Below, piece by piece: positions 23,490 through 32,380 of a stretch of DNA of 44,066 nucleotides. The stretch comes from an uncultured Eubacteriales bacterium (GTDB taxonomy: Bacteria; Bacillota; Clostridia; Christensenellales; Borkfalkiaceae). Where the stretch lies: assembly GCA_900548285.1 (NCBI GenBank), contig URKE01000013.1, positions 1 through 44,066 on the forward strand. The letters run 5' to 3'. Each line of letters begins with the position of its first letter. The first letter of the stretch is position 1. The position numbers and the translations under genes are program-made. A model generated the notes under the pieces. The model had not been told where the DNA came from. It saw only the letters and a list, made by a program, of their open reading frames with translations, and made no database searches.

Positions 23490-25448
23490 ATGGCGCACGA
23501 TTATAATTCTCAGGACATTAAAATTCTTGAAGGACTCGAAGCCGTCAGAGTAAGACCAGGTATGTATATCGGTTCTACCGGACCGAAAGGATTGCACCAT
23601 ATTTTATGGGAGATAGTCGACAATGCGATCGACGAAGCGGCAAACGGTTTTGCCGATAAAGTGGAGGTTGTTCTTTATAAAGACGGGAGCGTTTCCGTTG
23701 AAGATAACGGAAGAGGTATACCCACGGATATTCATAAGCAGGCGGGCGTTTCCGGCGTTCAGGTAGTATTCACGCAGCTTCACGCCGGTGGCAAGTTCAA
23801 CAATGAAAACTATAGTTTCTCGGGCGGTCTGCACGGCGTAGGCGCGTCGGTTACGAACGCTCTTTCGGAATGGCTCGAAGTAGAAGTTTATAATAAGACT
23901 ATCTACAAAATGAGATTCCACAGTTATTACGACAAAACCCGTAAAAAGATGATTTCGGGCGAGCCGGAAGAACCTTTACAGAACACCAGGATAAAGACGG
24001 ACAAGCACGGCACTTTCGTCCGTTTCAAACCGGATAAGGACGTTTTCGAAACTGTAGAGTTCAGCCTTGAAACGATTGCAAAACGTCTGCGCGAACTCGC
24101 TTTCCTTAATAAGGGTATTTCGATTAAACTCACCGATTTGCGCGACGACGATAAGTTTTACAGCAAAACGTTCAAGTATGATGGCGGTCTTGTCGATTAC
24201 GTTTTATATCTCAACGAGGGTAAGATGAAACTTTACGATCTGCCCGTATACGCAAAGACTGAAAAGGACGGCATACTGATCGAATTTGCCATTCAGCACA
24301 CGGACAGTTATACCGAGAGCGTGTTCTCATTCGTAAACAACATTCCCACGCCGGAGGGCGGAACACACGAGGTGGGTTTCAAATCGGGCGTTACGAAGAT
24401 TCTTAACGATTACGCAAAATCGAACAATCTCGTCAAAGATAAGGACGTCGTTTTCACCGGAGAAGATTTCCGCGAAGGTATGACGGCTATAATTTCGGTC
24501 AAGATGAAAAACGTCGAGTTCGAAGGTCAGACCAAGACCAAACTCGGCAACCCCGAAGCGAAAGCGGCGGTCGAAGCGGCGACAATCGAAGAACTTGACG
24601 TCCTTGTGAGAAACAAGAAAAACAAGCCGATATTCGACGCTATGATCAAAAAGGCGGTCGGCGCGGCGAAAGCGAGAAACGCGGCAAGACACGCCAAAGA
24701 AATCGCAAGAGCGAAAAACGGTGCGGATTCGGCAAAACTTATCGGTAAACTTGCTTCCTGTTCGAGCAAAAAAGCCGAATTCAACGAGGTGTTCATCGTC
24801 GAGGGCGATTCCGCAGGCGGCAGCGCGAAGCAGGGCAGGGACAGACAGCATCAGGCTATCCTTCCGCTCAGAGGTAAGCCGCTTAACGCCGAAAAGAAGA
24901 GCATAGCGGAGGTTCTCAAAAACGAAGAAATAAGAACGATAATAAGCGCGCTCGGAACGGGAATCGGAAACGATTTCAATCTCGACAATCTTAATTATTA
25001 TAAAGTTATTATTCTTTCCGATGCCGACCAGGACGGCGCGCACATCAGAGCGATACTCCTCACTTTCTTCTTCAGATATATGAAGCCGCTTATTCAGGAA
25101 GGGCACGTTTATATCGGAATGCCGCCGTTATATAAGGTCTATAAAAAGGACGTTATCGAATACGCGTACGACGACAGCGAACTTCAGAAAGCCATCGATA
25201 AGGTAGGCAGAGGATATCAACTCCAGAGATATAAAGGTCTTGGCGAAATGAACCCCGAACAACTTTGGGATACGACTATGGACCCGCAGAAGAGAGTTCT
25301 TATGCAGGTTACCATAGAGGACGCCGCAGAGGCGGAAAAACTCATAACGACGCTTATGGGCGACGATATCGACGGAAGAAAAGCGTATATCGCCGAACAC
25401 GCCGATTTCAATAAAGAAGATACCTTCATGAGTAAGGTCAACGTTTAA
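23490..25448 (+). CDS. parE: Type IIA DNA topoisomerase subunit B (topoisomerase IV ParE favoured; GyrB possible)
   Basis: 652 aa. GHKL ATPase: GLEAVRVRPGMYIGS, EIVDNAIDEA with the Mg-binding Asn, DNGRGIP and GGLHGVGASVTNALS. The TOPRIM domain has VEGDSAGGSAKQGRDR (E438 onward), LPLRGKPLN and LSDADQDGAH. RYKGLGEMNPEQLWDTTM is the family's end motif. It lacks the long insert of proteobacterial GyrB. Some stretches are GyrB-like (ALGTGIG, FEGQTKTKLGN), others ParE-like (LKNEEIRTII, YMKPLI). The partner gene 13 bases downstream looks like ParC, and no recF or dnaN is nearby, so topoisomerase IV is preferred. GGAGG precedes the ATG. Confidence 0.85.
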   Translation: MAHDYNSQDIKILEGLEAVRVRPGMYIGSTGPKGLHHILWEIVDNAIDEAANGFADKVEVVLYKDGSVSVEDNGRGIPTDIHKQAGVSGVQVVFTQLHAGGKFNNENYSFSGGLHGVGASVTNALSEWLEVEVYNKTIYKMRFHSYYDKTRKKMISGEPEEPLQNTRIKTDKHGTFVRFKPDKDVFETVEFSLETIAKRLRELAFLNKGISIKLTDLRDDDKFYSKTFKYDGGLVDYVLYLNEGKMKLYDLPVYAKTEKDGILIEFAIQHTDSYTESVFSFVNNIPTPEGGTHEVGFKSGVTKILNDYAKSNNLVKDKDVVFTGEDFREGMTAIISVKMKNVEFEGQTKTKLGNPEAKAAVEAATIEELDVLVRNKKNKPIFDAMIKKAVGAAKARNAARHAKEIARAKNGADSAKLIGKLASCSSKKAEFNEVFIVEGDSAGGSAKQGRDRQHQAILPLRGKPLNAEKKSIAEVLKNEEIRTIISALGTGIGNDFNLDNLNYYKVIILSDADQDGAHIRAILLTFFFRYMKPLIQEGHVYIGMPPLYKVYKKDVIEYAYDDSELQKAIDKVGRGYQLQRYKGLGEMNPEQLWDTTMDPQKRVLMQVTIEDAAEAEKLITTLMGDDIDGRKAYIAEHADFNKEDTFMSKVNV

Positions 25449-25461
25449 GGAGGATAGATAA

Positions 25462-27906
25462 ATGTCTGAAACGAAAGACTCGATAATTACAAGCCCGCTT
25501 GAGGACGTCCTCCACAATTCGATGATTCCTTACGCGGAATACGTTATTCTCGACAGAGCGTTGCCGAGAGTTGAGGACGGATTGAAACCCGTTCAGAGAA
25601 GAATTCTTTACTCGATGTACGAGCAGGGAATGACTCCGGATAAAGGCTATAAAAAGAGCGCGAGAGTAGTCGGCGACTGTCTTGCGAAATATCACCCGCA
25701 CGGTGACAGTTCCGTTTACGACGCAATGGTTCGTCTTGCTCAGCCGTACAATATGAGAAACACTCTTGTCGACGGTCACGGAAACTTCGGTTCGATCGAC
25801 GGCGACAGCGCGGCGGCAATGAGATACACCGAGGTAAGACTTCAGCAACTTGCGCTCGAACTTCTTACCGATATCGATAAAGACACGGTTAACTGGTCGC
25901 TCAATTTCGACGACTCGTTAAAAGAACCCGATACGCTTCCGGGAAGATTTCCGAACCTGCTCGTAAACGGCGCGACCGGTATTGCGGTCGGTCTTGCGAC
26001 GAATATCCCCACGCACAACTTAGCGGAAGTTATCGACGGCGTAGTTGCTTATCTTAACGACCCGAAGATTTCGCTCGACGAGATGATGAAAATCGTCAAG
26101 GGACCGGATTTCCCGACGGGCGGATATATCATTGCCGGCAGCGAACTTCGCAACGCTTACGAAACGGGTAAAGGGAAGATAACCCTCAGAGCCAAAATCA
26201 GCATAGAGGAAGGCGAGGGTAAAAAGAAAAACATAGTCATAACCGAACTTCCTTATCAGGTAAACAAGGCTCAACTTCTTAAAAAGATAGCCGACCTTCA
26301 GGAAGAAAACAAAGAGGCTCTCGCAGGTATAGCCGATATCGCGGACGAATCGGACAGATCTGGCATGAGAGCGGTTATAAGAGTGAGAAAAGACTATAAT
26401 CCGCAGCCGATTCTCGATTTCCTTTTCAAATACACTCAGTTGCAGTGTACTTACGGCATAAATATGGTTGCCATAGCGGACGGCAAGCCCAAACTTATGG
26501 GGCTTCTGGAGATTATCAAGTACTACGTCGATTACCAGATAAACATCGTTGTAAGAAGAACGAGATACGACCTTAACAAAGCCAAAGAAAGGGCTCATAT
26601 CCTCGAAGGTCTGATAATCGCCGTAAACAATATCGACGAGGTTATCAGGATAATCAAGACTTCTCCGGATACGCCCGCCGCAAAAGCGAATCTGAGAGCG
26701 GCTTTCGATCTTTCGGATAAGCAGGCTCAGGCGATACTCGATTTAAGGCTCGCGAGAATTACGAAACTCGAAGTCAACAATCTCAAAGAGGAACTCGAAA
26801 ACCTTAAAAAACTCATCGCCGAATTGCAGGCTATTCTCGACAGCAAGAAACTTCAGAAAGACGTCGTCAAAAAGGAAATTCTCGCCATAAGGAAGAAATA
26901 CCGCGACGACAGACGTTCGGTTATCGTTTCCTCGGCAGACGAGATAAGTTTCGATAAGACAGCAGAGAAGTCTTACGTCGAAAATATCGTCATAGGCTAT
27001 AACCTTAACGGAGTAATAAGAAAAGTCAAAGCGGCTACGTATAAAAAATACGCAAAGAACTCTGCGCCTAACAAAGCGGAATTGTTTGCGTTCAAAGTCG
27101 ATACCGACACGTCGTATATGCTTTACGCGTTTACGAATCTCGGTAATTGTTACAAGATAGACCCCGAAGCGTTGCCCGAAGCAAGCGGCGCGATGAGCGG
27201 CGGTATAACGTTCAACAAACTTATCAAGAATTGCGGCAAGGACGAAGTTCCCGTTGCGTTCTATGCGGCTAAAGACGACGATTTCCCGACGACGAGATTG
27301 TTCTTCTTCACAAAGGGCGGAATGGTTAAACTTACGCCGTGGAGCGAATACGACGTCAAAAAACCGGTATTCCAGGCTATTAAACTCAAAGAGGGCGACG
27401 AACTTCTCAAAATGGAAGAGGAGATCCCCGATTCCGATTATTTCTTCGCCACCAAAAACGGATATTGCCTTAACTGTTCTGACGAATTCCCGCAACAACT
27501 CAGAGTTGCAAGCGGCGTGAAGGGTATGGATATCGAGGACGGCGACGAAATTATAACGGCGACGCAGATAAGTAAAAAACTCGATTACGAAATAGTCGTC
27601 GCAACGTCGTTCGGAACGTTTAAAAAGGTAGACCTCGGAACGATTTCGAAAACCGCGAGAGCAAGAAAGGGCGTAAGGCTCGTGGACGTCGGCTTTGACG
27701 GAAAGGAATGTGTTAAACTTGCCGTTCCTAAGGACGAAGCGGAGAGTATGACTCTTCTTATCGAGGACGGCGACGGAAACATAATGCACGCGCTTTCGGA
27801 AGATCTGGCTTCGGAGAGCAGAACGACGAAAGGCAGACCGATTGCGAAACTCGGAATGTTCAAAACGAACTTCGCTTGCTTTTTTCGCGGAGCAGATAAA
27901 AAATAA
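25462..27906 (+). CDS. parC: Type IIA DNA topoisomerase subunit A (topoisomerase IV ParC favoured; GyrA possible)
   Basis: 814 aa. Breaks and rejoins DNA with Tyr122 (AAMRYTE). The winged-helix region is KYHPHGDSSVYDAMVRLAQ with Ser83 and Asp87, the residues usually changed in quinolone resistance, both in the susceptible form. LDRALPRVEDGLKPVQRRIL, LLTDIDKDTVNW and VKGPDFPTGGYI are closer to Bacillota ParC than GyrA. The C-terminal beta-propeller (from about 500) has no QRRGGKG GyrA box; KTARARKGVRLV aligns with the ParC equivalent. This argues for decatenating topoisomerase IV. GGAGG lies before the ATG, and the gene is in an operon with the B subunit. Confidence 0.85.
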   Translation: MSETKDSIITSPLEDVLHNSMIPYAEYVILDRALPRVEDGLKPVQRRILYSMYEQGMTPDKGYKKSARVVGDCLAKYHPHGDSSVYDAMVRLAQPYNMRNTLVDGHGNFGSIDGDSAAAMRYTEVRLQQLALELLTDIDKDTVNWSLNFDDSLKEPDTLPGRFPNLLVNGATGIAVGLATNIPTHNLAEVIDGVVAYLNDPKISLDEMMKIVKGPDFPTGGYIIAGSELRNAYETGKGKITLRAKISIEEGEGKKKNIVITELPYQVNKAQLLKKIADLQEENKEALAGIADIADESDRSGMRAVIRVRKDYNPQPILDFLFKYTQLQCTYGINMVAIADGKPKLMGLLEIIKYYVDYQINIVVRRTRYDLNKAKERAHILEGLIIAVNNIDEVIRIIKTSPDTPAAKANLRAAFDLSDKQAQAILDLRLARITKLEVNNLKEELENLKKLIAELQAILDSKKLQKDVVKKEILAIRKKYRDDRRSVIVSSADEISFDKTAEKSYVENIVIGYNLNGVIRKVKAATYKKYAKNSAPNKAELFAFKVDTDTSYMLYAFTNLGNCYKIDPEALPEASGAMSGGITFNKLIKNCGKDEVPVAFYAAKDDDFPTTRLFFFTKGGMVKLTPWSEYDVKKPVFQAIKLKEGDELLKMEEEIPDSDYFFATKNGYCLNCSDEFPQQLRVASGVKGMDIEDGDEIITATQISKKLDYEIVVATSFGTFKKVDLGTISKTARARKGVRLVDVGFDGKECVKLAVPKDEAESMTLLIEDGDGNIMHALSEDLASESRTTKGRPIAKLGMFKTNFACFFRGADKK

Positions 27907-28015
27907 CCCGGCGGCGGATAGCGTTGTGACGTGTGATTGTATAACGGATAACGTGACGACGAAAAATTTATCCGCAAAACAAGAAACGAGCGGAGAAAAT
28001 AGGTTTAACGAAAAA

Positions 28016-28564
28016 ATGGAAAAGACAAGGACGGATATTTTAATCGAAAAATCAAAGAAAAATTACAACGCGGCTATACAGGTAATAACCGATTTGTATG
28101 ACAACGTCTTTTCTAAAGACGGAAATTTCAGATACGAGAGAAGGCAACTTCTCGCGGAGTACGACGAATATCTTCAGGCCGCGCTCATAAAAATATGTTC
28201 GCTCAGAAACAGATTTCTTGCGGACGAGATGCTCTTTGTGGAAAATATCGCCGATTACGGTAAACTCATCGAGGGAACGGATTACACTCTGTTTGCAGGG
28301 TGCGTGAGAGATATGAGCGACAGGCTTGCCGAAAGGGCGGACGAACGGCTGAAAGTCGTTCCCGTCTGCTTTAAACTCGCGGGAGCGGTCGATTCGTCAA
28401 AAGGAACGGCGTCTATGCGCGTTCTTCTCGATAACACCGTTAAAATTGCGTTTAATCTCAAACTGATTGACGAAAAGGCCGACCTTAAAGACAATTCGGA
28501 CATTATCGCCGCGTTGAAAGCGGTGTATTCGTTCGCAAAATTCAACGGCATAAGTTTAAAATAA
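28016..28564 (+). CDS. Helical protein of unknown function (182 aa)
   Basis: I do not recognise a family. The chain from ATG 28016 looks all-helical, with KSKKNYNAAIQVITDLYDNV, YERRQLLAEYDEYLQAALIK and a C-terminal LKAVYSFAKFNGISLK. Two cysteines only, no signal peptide or membrane segment. The frame is open back to 27842, inside parC, but the extra residues look unstructured and ATG 28016 gives the more protein-like chain; no good ribosome site marks either start. It lies between the topoisomerase A subunit and trkA, 16 bases before trkA, so it is probably co-transcribed with the potassium genes. Confidence 0.65.
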   Translation: MEKTRTDILIEKSKKNYNAAIQVITDLYDNVFSKDGNFRYERRQLLAEYDEYLQAALIKICSLRNRFLADEMLFVENIADYGKLIEGTDYTLFAGCVRDMSDRLAERADERLKVVPVCFKLAGAVDSSKGTASMRVLLDNTVKIAFNLKLIDEKADLKDNSDIIAALKAVYSFAKFNGISLK

Positions 28565-28580
28565 GGAGCGGTTTACCGTA

Positions 28581-29945
28581 ATGAAAATTATAATTGTCGG
28601 CGGCGGAAAAGTCGGGAAAACAATTATAGAAAGCATGCTTAAGGAAAAACACGAGGTTATTCTCGTGGATAACGATCCCGCTGTCGTCGGTAACGTCACC
28701 AATCTTTATGACGTCATGGGTATATGCGCGAACGGTACCGAATACGAAAAACTTTTAGAGGCGGGCGCGGATAAAGCGGACTTGTTTATAGCGGTCACAG
28801 GTTCGGACGAGTTGAACATGCTTTCCTGTTTTGCCGCAAAAAAGATCGGCGCGCGCCATACCGTGGCGAGAGTCAGAAATTCGGAGTATAACACCGCGAG
28901 TTGGGGGTTTATGAAACAACAACTCGAAATTTCCATGGCTGTCAACCCCGAAAAACTTGCCGCCGAAGCGATTTACGATATTCTCAAACTTCCCTCCGCA
29001 ACGAAAGTTGAGTCTTTCACCGCGAGAAGTTTCGAAATGATAGAAATCATCGTTAAAAAAGGCTCGGCGATCGACGGAATGACGCTTGTGGATCTGAGGA
29101 AGAAGTTCAGCGAGAAGTTTCTCGTCTGCGTTGTTCAGCGCGAAAACGACGTGTTTATCCCGAACGGAACTTTCAAGGTTTTAAGCGGCGATAAAATCGG
29201 CGTTATGGTCACGAACGACGACGCTCATTCCATTCTTAAAAAATTCGGTTATCCCGCAAAAGAAGCCAAAAACATCATGCTCATAGGGGCAAGCAAAACG
29301 GCGTTATATCTTGCCGATATGCTCATCAAAGGCAGGAGTAGCGTTAAAATAATCGAGAAAGACCCCGAGGTTTGCGATATCGTCTGCGAAAGACTTTCGT
29401 CCAAGGCTTCCGTTGTCTGCGGCGACGGAATGAGCCGCGAAATTCTTCTCGAAGAAGGTGTGGACGGGCTGGACGCTCTCGTCGCGCTTACGGACAGGGA
29501 CGAAGAGAATATACTCATTTCTTTTTACGCTTTGTCGAAACAAGTTCAGAAAGTCATAGCGAAAGTCAATCGTAACGAGTTATCGTCCATTTCCGAAAAT
29601 CTCGGGTTGGAAACGACGTTTTCGCCTAAGAATATCGTCGCCGATATACTTGTAAGATACGCAAGGGCGATAGGGAACAGCATAGGAAGCAAGGTTGAAA
29701 CTCTTTATAGCCTGTTCGGCGGCAATGCCGAAGCGCTTGAATTTAACGTGGAACAAGATTTCGAGTTTGCGGGCGTACCGATTAAAAAACTCGAAACCAA
29801 ACCGGGAATTCTCATCGCTGGAATAACGAGAGGAGACGAAGCGCTTATTCCCGGCGGCGACGATTGCATTTTATCGGGAGATAAGGTTATCGTTGTGGCT
29901 AAAGGCGAGAGGCTCTGCAATTTATCCGACATTTTGAAGCGTTAA
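28581..29945 (+). CDS. trkA: Trk potassium transporter regulatory subunit TrkA
   Basis: 454 aa. Two tandem RCK units on the cytoplasmic face gate the TrkH channel in response to nucleotides. The first Rossmann fold is IIIVGGGKVGKTIIESML with acidic VDNDP; the second starts IMLIGASKTALYLADML near 233 with IEKDPEV. Each is followed by an RCK_C domain (IDGMTLVDLRKKF; FAGVPIKKLETKPG). The second GxGxxG is altered to GASKTA, usual for the second RCK_N. AAGGAG precedes the ATG by a somewhat long gap. The stop lies 7 bases before trkH, so the pair forms one operon. Confidence 0.95.
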   Translation: MKIIIVGGGKVGKTIIESMLKEKHEVILVDNDPAVVGNVTNLYDVMGICANGTEYEKLLEAGADKADLFIAVTGSDELNMLSCFAAKKIGARHTVARVRNSEYNTASWGFMKQQLEISMAVNPEKLAAEAIYDILKLPSATKVESFTARSFEMIEIIVKKGSAIDGMTLVDLRKKFSEKFLVCVVQRENDVFIPNGTFKVLSGDKIGVMVTNDDAHSILKKFGYPAKEAKNIMLIGASKTALYLADMLIKGRSSVKIIEKDPEVCDIVCERLSSKASVVCGDGMSREILLEEGVDGLDALVALTDRDEENILISFYALSKQVQKVIAKVNRNELSSISENLGLETTFSPKNIVADILVRYARAIGNSIGSKVETLYSLFGGNAEALEFNVEQDFEFAGVPIKKLETKPGILIAGITRGDEALIPGGDDCILSGDKVIVVAKGERLCNLSDILKR

Positions 29946-29952
29946 GAAAATT

Positions 29953-31431
29953 ATGAATTACAGGATGATTTTTTCAACCGTCGGCAAAGTAATCGTAACC
30001 GTCGGATTATTGCTTGTTTTGCCGCTTTTAACGGCGGTTATTTACGGGGAATGGCGGTGCGCCCTTGCGTTCGGCGTAACTATTGCCGGCGCTCTTGCTC
30101 TCGGCTCGTTGACGGTTCTGACCTTAAAACCGAAAAATATGATTTTTTTCTCGAAAGAGGGTTTCATAACCGTCGCGATGTGCTGGATGGTCGCGTCGCT
30201 CGTCGGTGCGGTGCCTTTGGTTGTCAGCGGTGAGTTTACTTCTTACATAGACGCGCTTTTTGAAATCGTGAGCGGACTTACCACCACGGGCGCGTCGGTT
30301 GTTCCGAACGTTGAGGTTCTTTCAAAGTCGATTTTATTCTGGCGTTCTTTTTCGCACTGGATAGGCGGTATGGGCGTTATAGTTTTCATAATGGCGATAA
30401 CGGCGCGCGCGCCGGACAGATCGATGCATATTTTAAGAGCGGAAATGCCCGGACCTATCATCGATAAACTCGTGCCGAGGTCGAAAGATACGGCGAAAAT
30501 TCTTTACCTTATATATATGGTGATGACGGTGGCGATGGTTATCGCGTTGCTTTGTTGCGGTATGCCGTTTTTCGATAGTCTGATTCACGCTTTCGGAACT
30601 GCGGGAACGGGCGGTTTCGGAATAAAATCGGACTGCGTGGCGAGTTATTCTGCCGCCGCGCAGTGGGTTATAACGATAGGAATGTTTCTGTTTTCGCTGA
30701 ACTTCAACCTTTATTATCTCGTTCTTATAGGGAAGATAAGAACGGCGTTGAAGAGTTCGGAACTACGCGTTTTTTCGGCTATGGTTGTTGTCGCCACGGC
30801 GATTATAACGCTGAACGTCGCTAATCTTTTCACTTCGTTCGGCGATGCGTTAAGAGCCGCGGCGTTTCAGGTTTGTTCTATCGTTTCGACGACCGGTTTT
30901 TCGACAGCTGATTTCGATAAATGGAATTCGGTTTCCAAAGCCGTTCTGATTCTGTTGATGTTCACGGGAGGAGGCGCCGGTTCGACGGCGGGAGGACTGA
31001 AAGTTTCGAGGCTCGTCATTTTGTGGCGCGGCATAAAAAGGGAATTGAAAAAAGCCTTACACCCGCGCACGGCAAGCGTTGTTAAATTCGATGGCAAGAG
31101 GGTAGACGAGGACACGATACACGGCGTGGGAACGTATTTGGGCGTTTATGTCTTTATATTGATAGCGGTTGTATTTCTGTTATCTTTCGATCCGTGGTGC
31201 GACGCTATAATTGCCGAAGGAACTTATAACGTTTTCGAAACGAATTTCACGGCGGCTCTGACGTGTTTCAATAACGTCGGTCCAGGGCTTGCGGCGGTGG
31301 GCCCCACGCAATCGTTTGTGGAATACGGTCCGTTCTCGAAACTTATTTTAACGTTTACGATGTTGCTTGGCAGACTTGAAATTTATCCGTTGCTTCTGAC
31401 GATTATTCCCGCAACCTGGATAAAAAGATAA
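29953..31431 (+). CDS. trkH: Trk/Ktr potassium transporter membrane subunit TrkH
   Basis: 492 aa, polytopic inner-membrane K+ channel-like transporter working with TrkA. The four pore loops are visible: VSGLTTTGASVV, FGTAGTGGFGIKSD, SIVSTTGFSTADF and FNNVGPGLAAVGP, each with the selectivity glycine. MFTGGGAGSTAGGLK lies in the intramembrane loop that gates the pore, and MLLGRLEIYPLL is the conserved end. About ten hydrophobic segments. The ribosome site is poor, which fits translation coupled to trkA seven bases upstream. A terminator follows. Confidence 0.95.
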   Translation: MNYRMIFSTVGKVIVTVGLLLVLPLLTAVIYGEWRCALAFGVTIAGALALGSLTVLTLKPKNMIFFSKEGFITVAMCWMVASLVGAVPLVVSGEFTSYIDALFEIVSGLTTTGASVVPNVEVLSKSILFWRSFSHWIGGMGVIVFIMAITARAPDRSMHILRAEMPGPIIDKLVPRSKDTAKILYLIYMVMTVAMVIALLCCGMPFFDSLIHAFGTAGTGGFGIKSDCVASYSAAAQWVITIGMFLFSLNFNLYYLVLIGKIRTALKSSELRVFSAMVVVATAIITLNVANLFTSFGDALRAAAFQVCSIVSTTGFSTADFDKWNSVSKAVLILLMFTGGGAGSTAGGLKVSRLVILWRGIKRELKKALHPRTASVVKFDGKRVDEDTIHGVGTYLGVYVFILIAVVFLLSFDPWCDAIIAEGTYNVFETNFTAALTCFNNVGPGLAAVGPTQSFVEYGPFSKLILTFTMLLGRLEIYPLLLTIIPATWIKR

Positions 31432-31453
31432 CAAGTGATAAATATATAAAAAG

Positions 31454-31477
31454 AAAGCGGTAATCCGCTTTTTTTTA
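31454..31477 (+). terminator. Terminator of the trkAH operon
   Basis: AAGCGG and CCGCTT form a stem around TAAT, followed by seven or eight T. Confidence 0.8.
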
Positions 31478-31486
31478 TGCCTTGCG

Positions 31487-31515
31487 TTGACTTTTGATAT
31501 CAGATAATATATACT
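31487..31515 (+). promoter_or_regulatory. Promoter of the HAD-oxidoreductase operon
   Basis: TTGACT (31487-31492) and TATACT (31510-31515) are 17 bases apart. The start would be near 31522, about 27 bases before the ATG. Confidence 0.75.
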
Positions 31516-31548
31516 TTATCATAGTTGATTACGGAAAAGGGTAACGCA

Positions 31549-32346
31549 ATGGACGGATTGAAAGAAGTTTTAAAAAGAGTTAAATATATTTTGCTGGATA
31601 TGGACGGAACGGTTTATCTCGGGGGAAGGCTGATCGGCGAAATGGATAAAACTCTCGACGCGCTGAGAGCGGCGGGGAAAAAACTTATCTATCTCACGAA
31701 TAATTCTTCGAAGAGCGTCGAGAATTATTATGATAAACTTGAAAAGATGAATCTCTTGAAAGCCGACGATGAAGTAAAAACCTCGGGGACTGCCGCAATA
31801 GGCTTTCTTAAAACGGAGAGAAAGGGTAAAACGGTAAGACTTCTCGGAACGGAAGGGCTGAAAAAAGAATTCGTTGACAGCGGCATAAACGTAATCGAAA
31901 ACGGCGTTGCGGACGTAAGCGTTCTTGCTTACGATACGGAATTATCATACGTAAAACTTTGCAAATTTACAGATAATCTAATGGAAAATTCAGAATATAT
32001 CGCAACGCATCCGGACATTAATTGCCCGTCTGAAAATTATCCGCTTCCTGACGTCGGAGCATTCATTGAACTCATAAAAGCGTCCACCGGGAGAACCCCG
32101 GATAAAATAATCGGTAAGCCTTACGCATTGTTCGGAACGGAACTGATGAAAGAGTATAACGCCCGTCCGGACGAATTTATGATGGTCGGCGACAGACTGT
32201 ATACGGATATCGCGTTCGGCGTTAATTGCGGCTTTCACACGCTTTTCGTTTTATCGGGCGAGGGAACGGCGGATATGATTGCGGATTCGGAGAAAAAGCC
32301 GGAGTTTGTTCTTGACAGTCTTAACGATATAGTTGCTTACTTATAA
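31549..32346 (+). CDS. HAD-IIA family phosphatase (NagD/PGP-like)
   Basis: 265 aa from ATG 31549, chosen because AAGGGT lies seven bases ahead; a TTG 24 bases upstream has no ribosome site. Motif I is LLDMDGTVYLGG, motif II LIYLTNNSSKS, motif III the Lys in IIGKPYALFGTELM, and motif IV MMVGDRLYTDIAFGVNCG. The cap lies between motifs II and III (class IIA). The family removes phosphate from small metabolites such as phosphoglycolate, glycerol phosphate or p-nitrophenyl phosphate. The next genes encode a GlpA-like dehydrogenase set, which makes glycerol 3-phosphate or a similar compound an attractive but unproven substrate. Confidence 0.88.
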   Translation: MDGLKEVLKRVKYILLDMDGTVYLGGRLIGEMDKTLDALRAAGKKLIYLTNNSSKSVENYYDKLEKMNLLKADDEVKTSGTAAIGFLKTERKGKTVRLLGTEGLKKEFVDSGINVIENGVADVSVLAYDTELSYVKLCKFTDNLMENSEYIATHPDINCPSENYPLPDVGAFIELIKASTGRTPDKIIGKPYALFGTELMKEYNARPDEFMMVGDRLYTDIAFGVNCGFHTLFVLSGEGTADMIADSEKKPEFVLDSLNDIVAYL

Positions 32347-32380
32347 ACGATTAAATTCATTATGAATCCGGAGGGAGAAT

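Noticed and set aside
25462..27906. Possible quinolone-resistance mutation in the A subunit
   Set aside because: Residues 83 (Ser) and 87 (Asp) are the usual susceptible forms, so no resistance change is seen.
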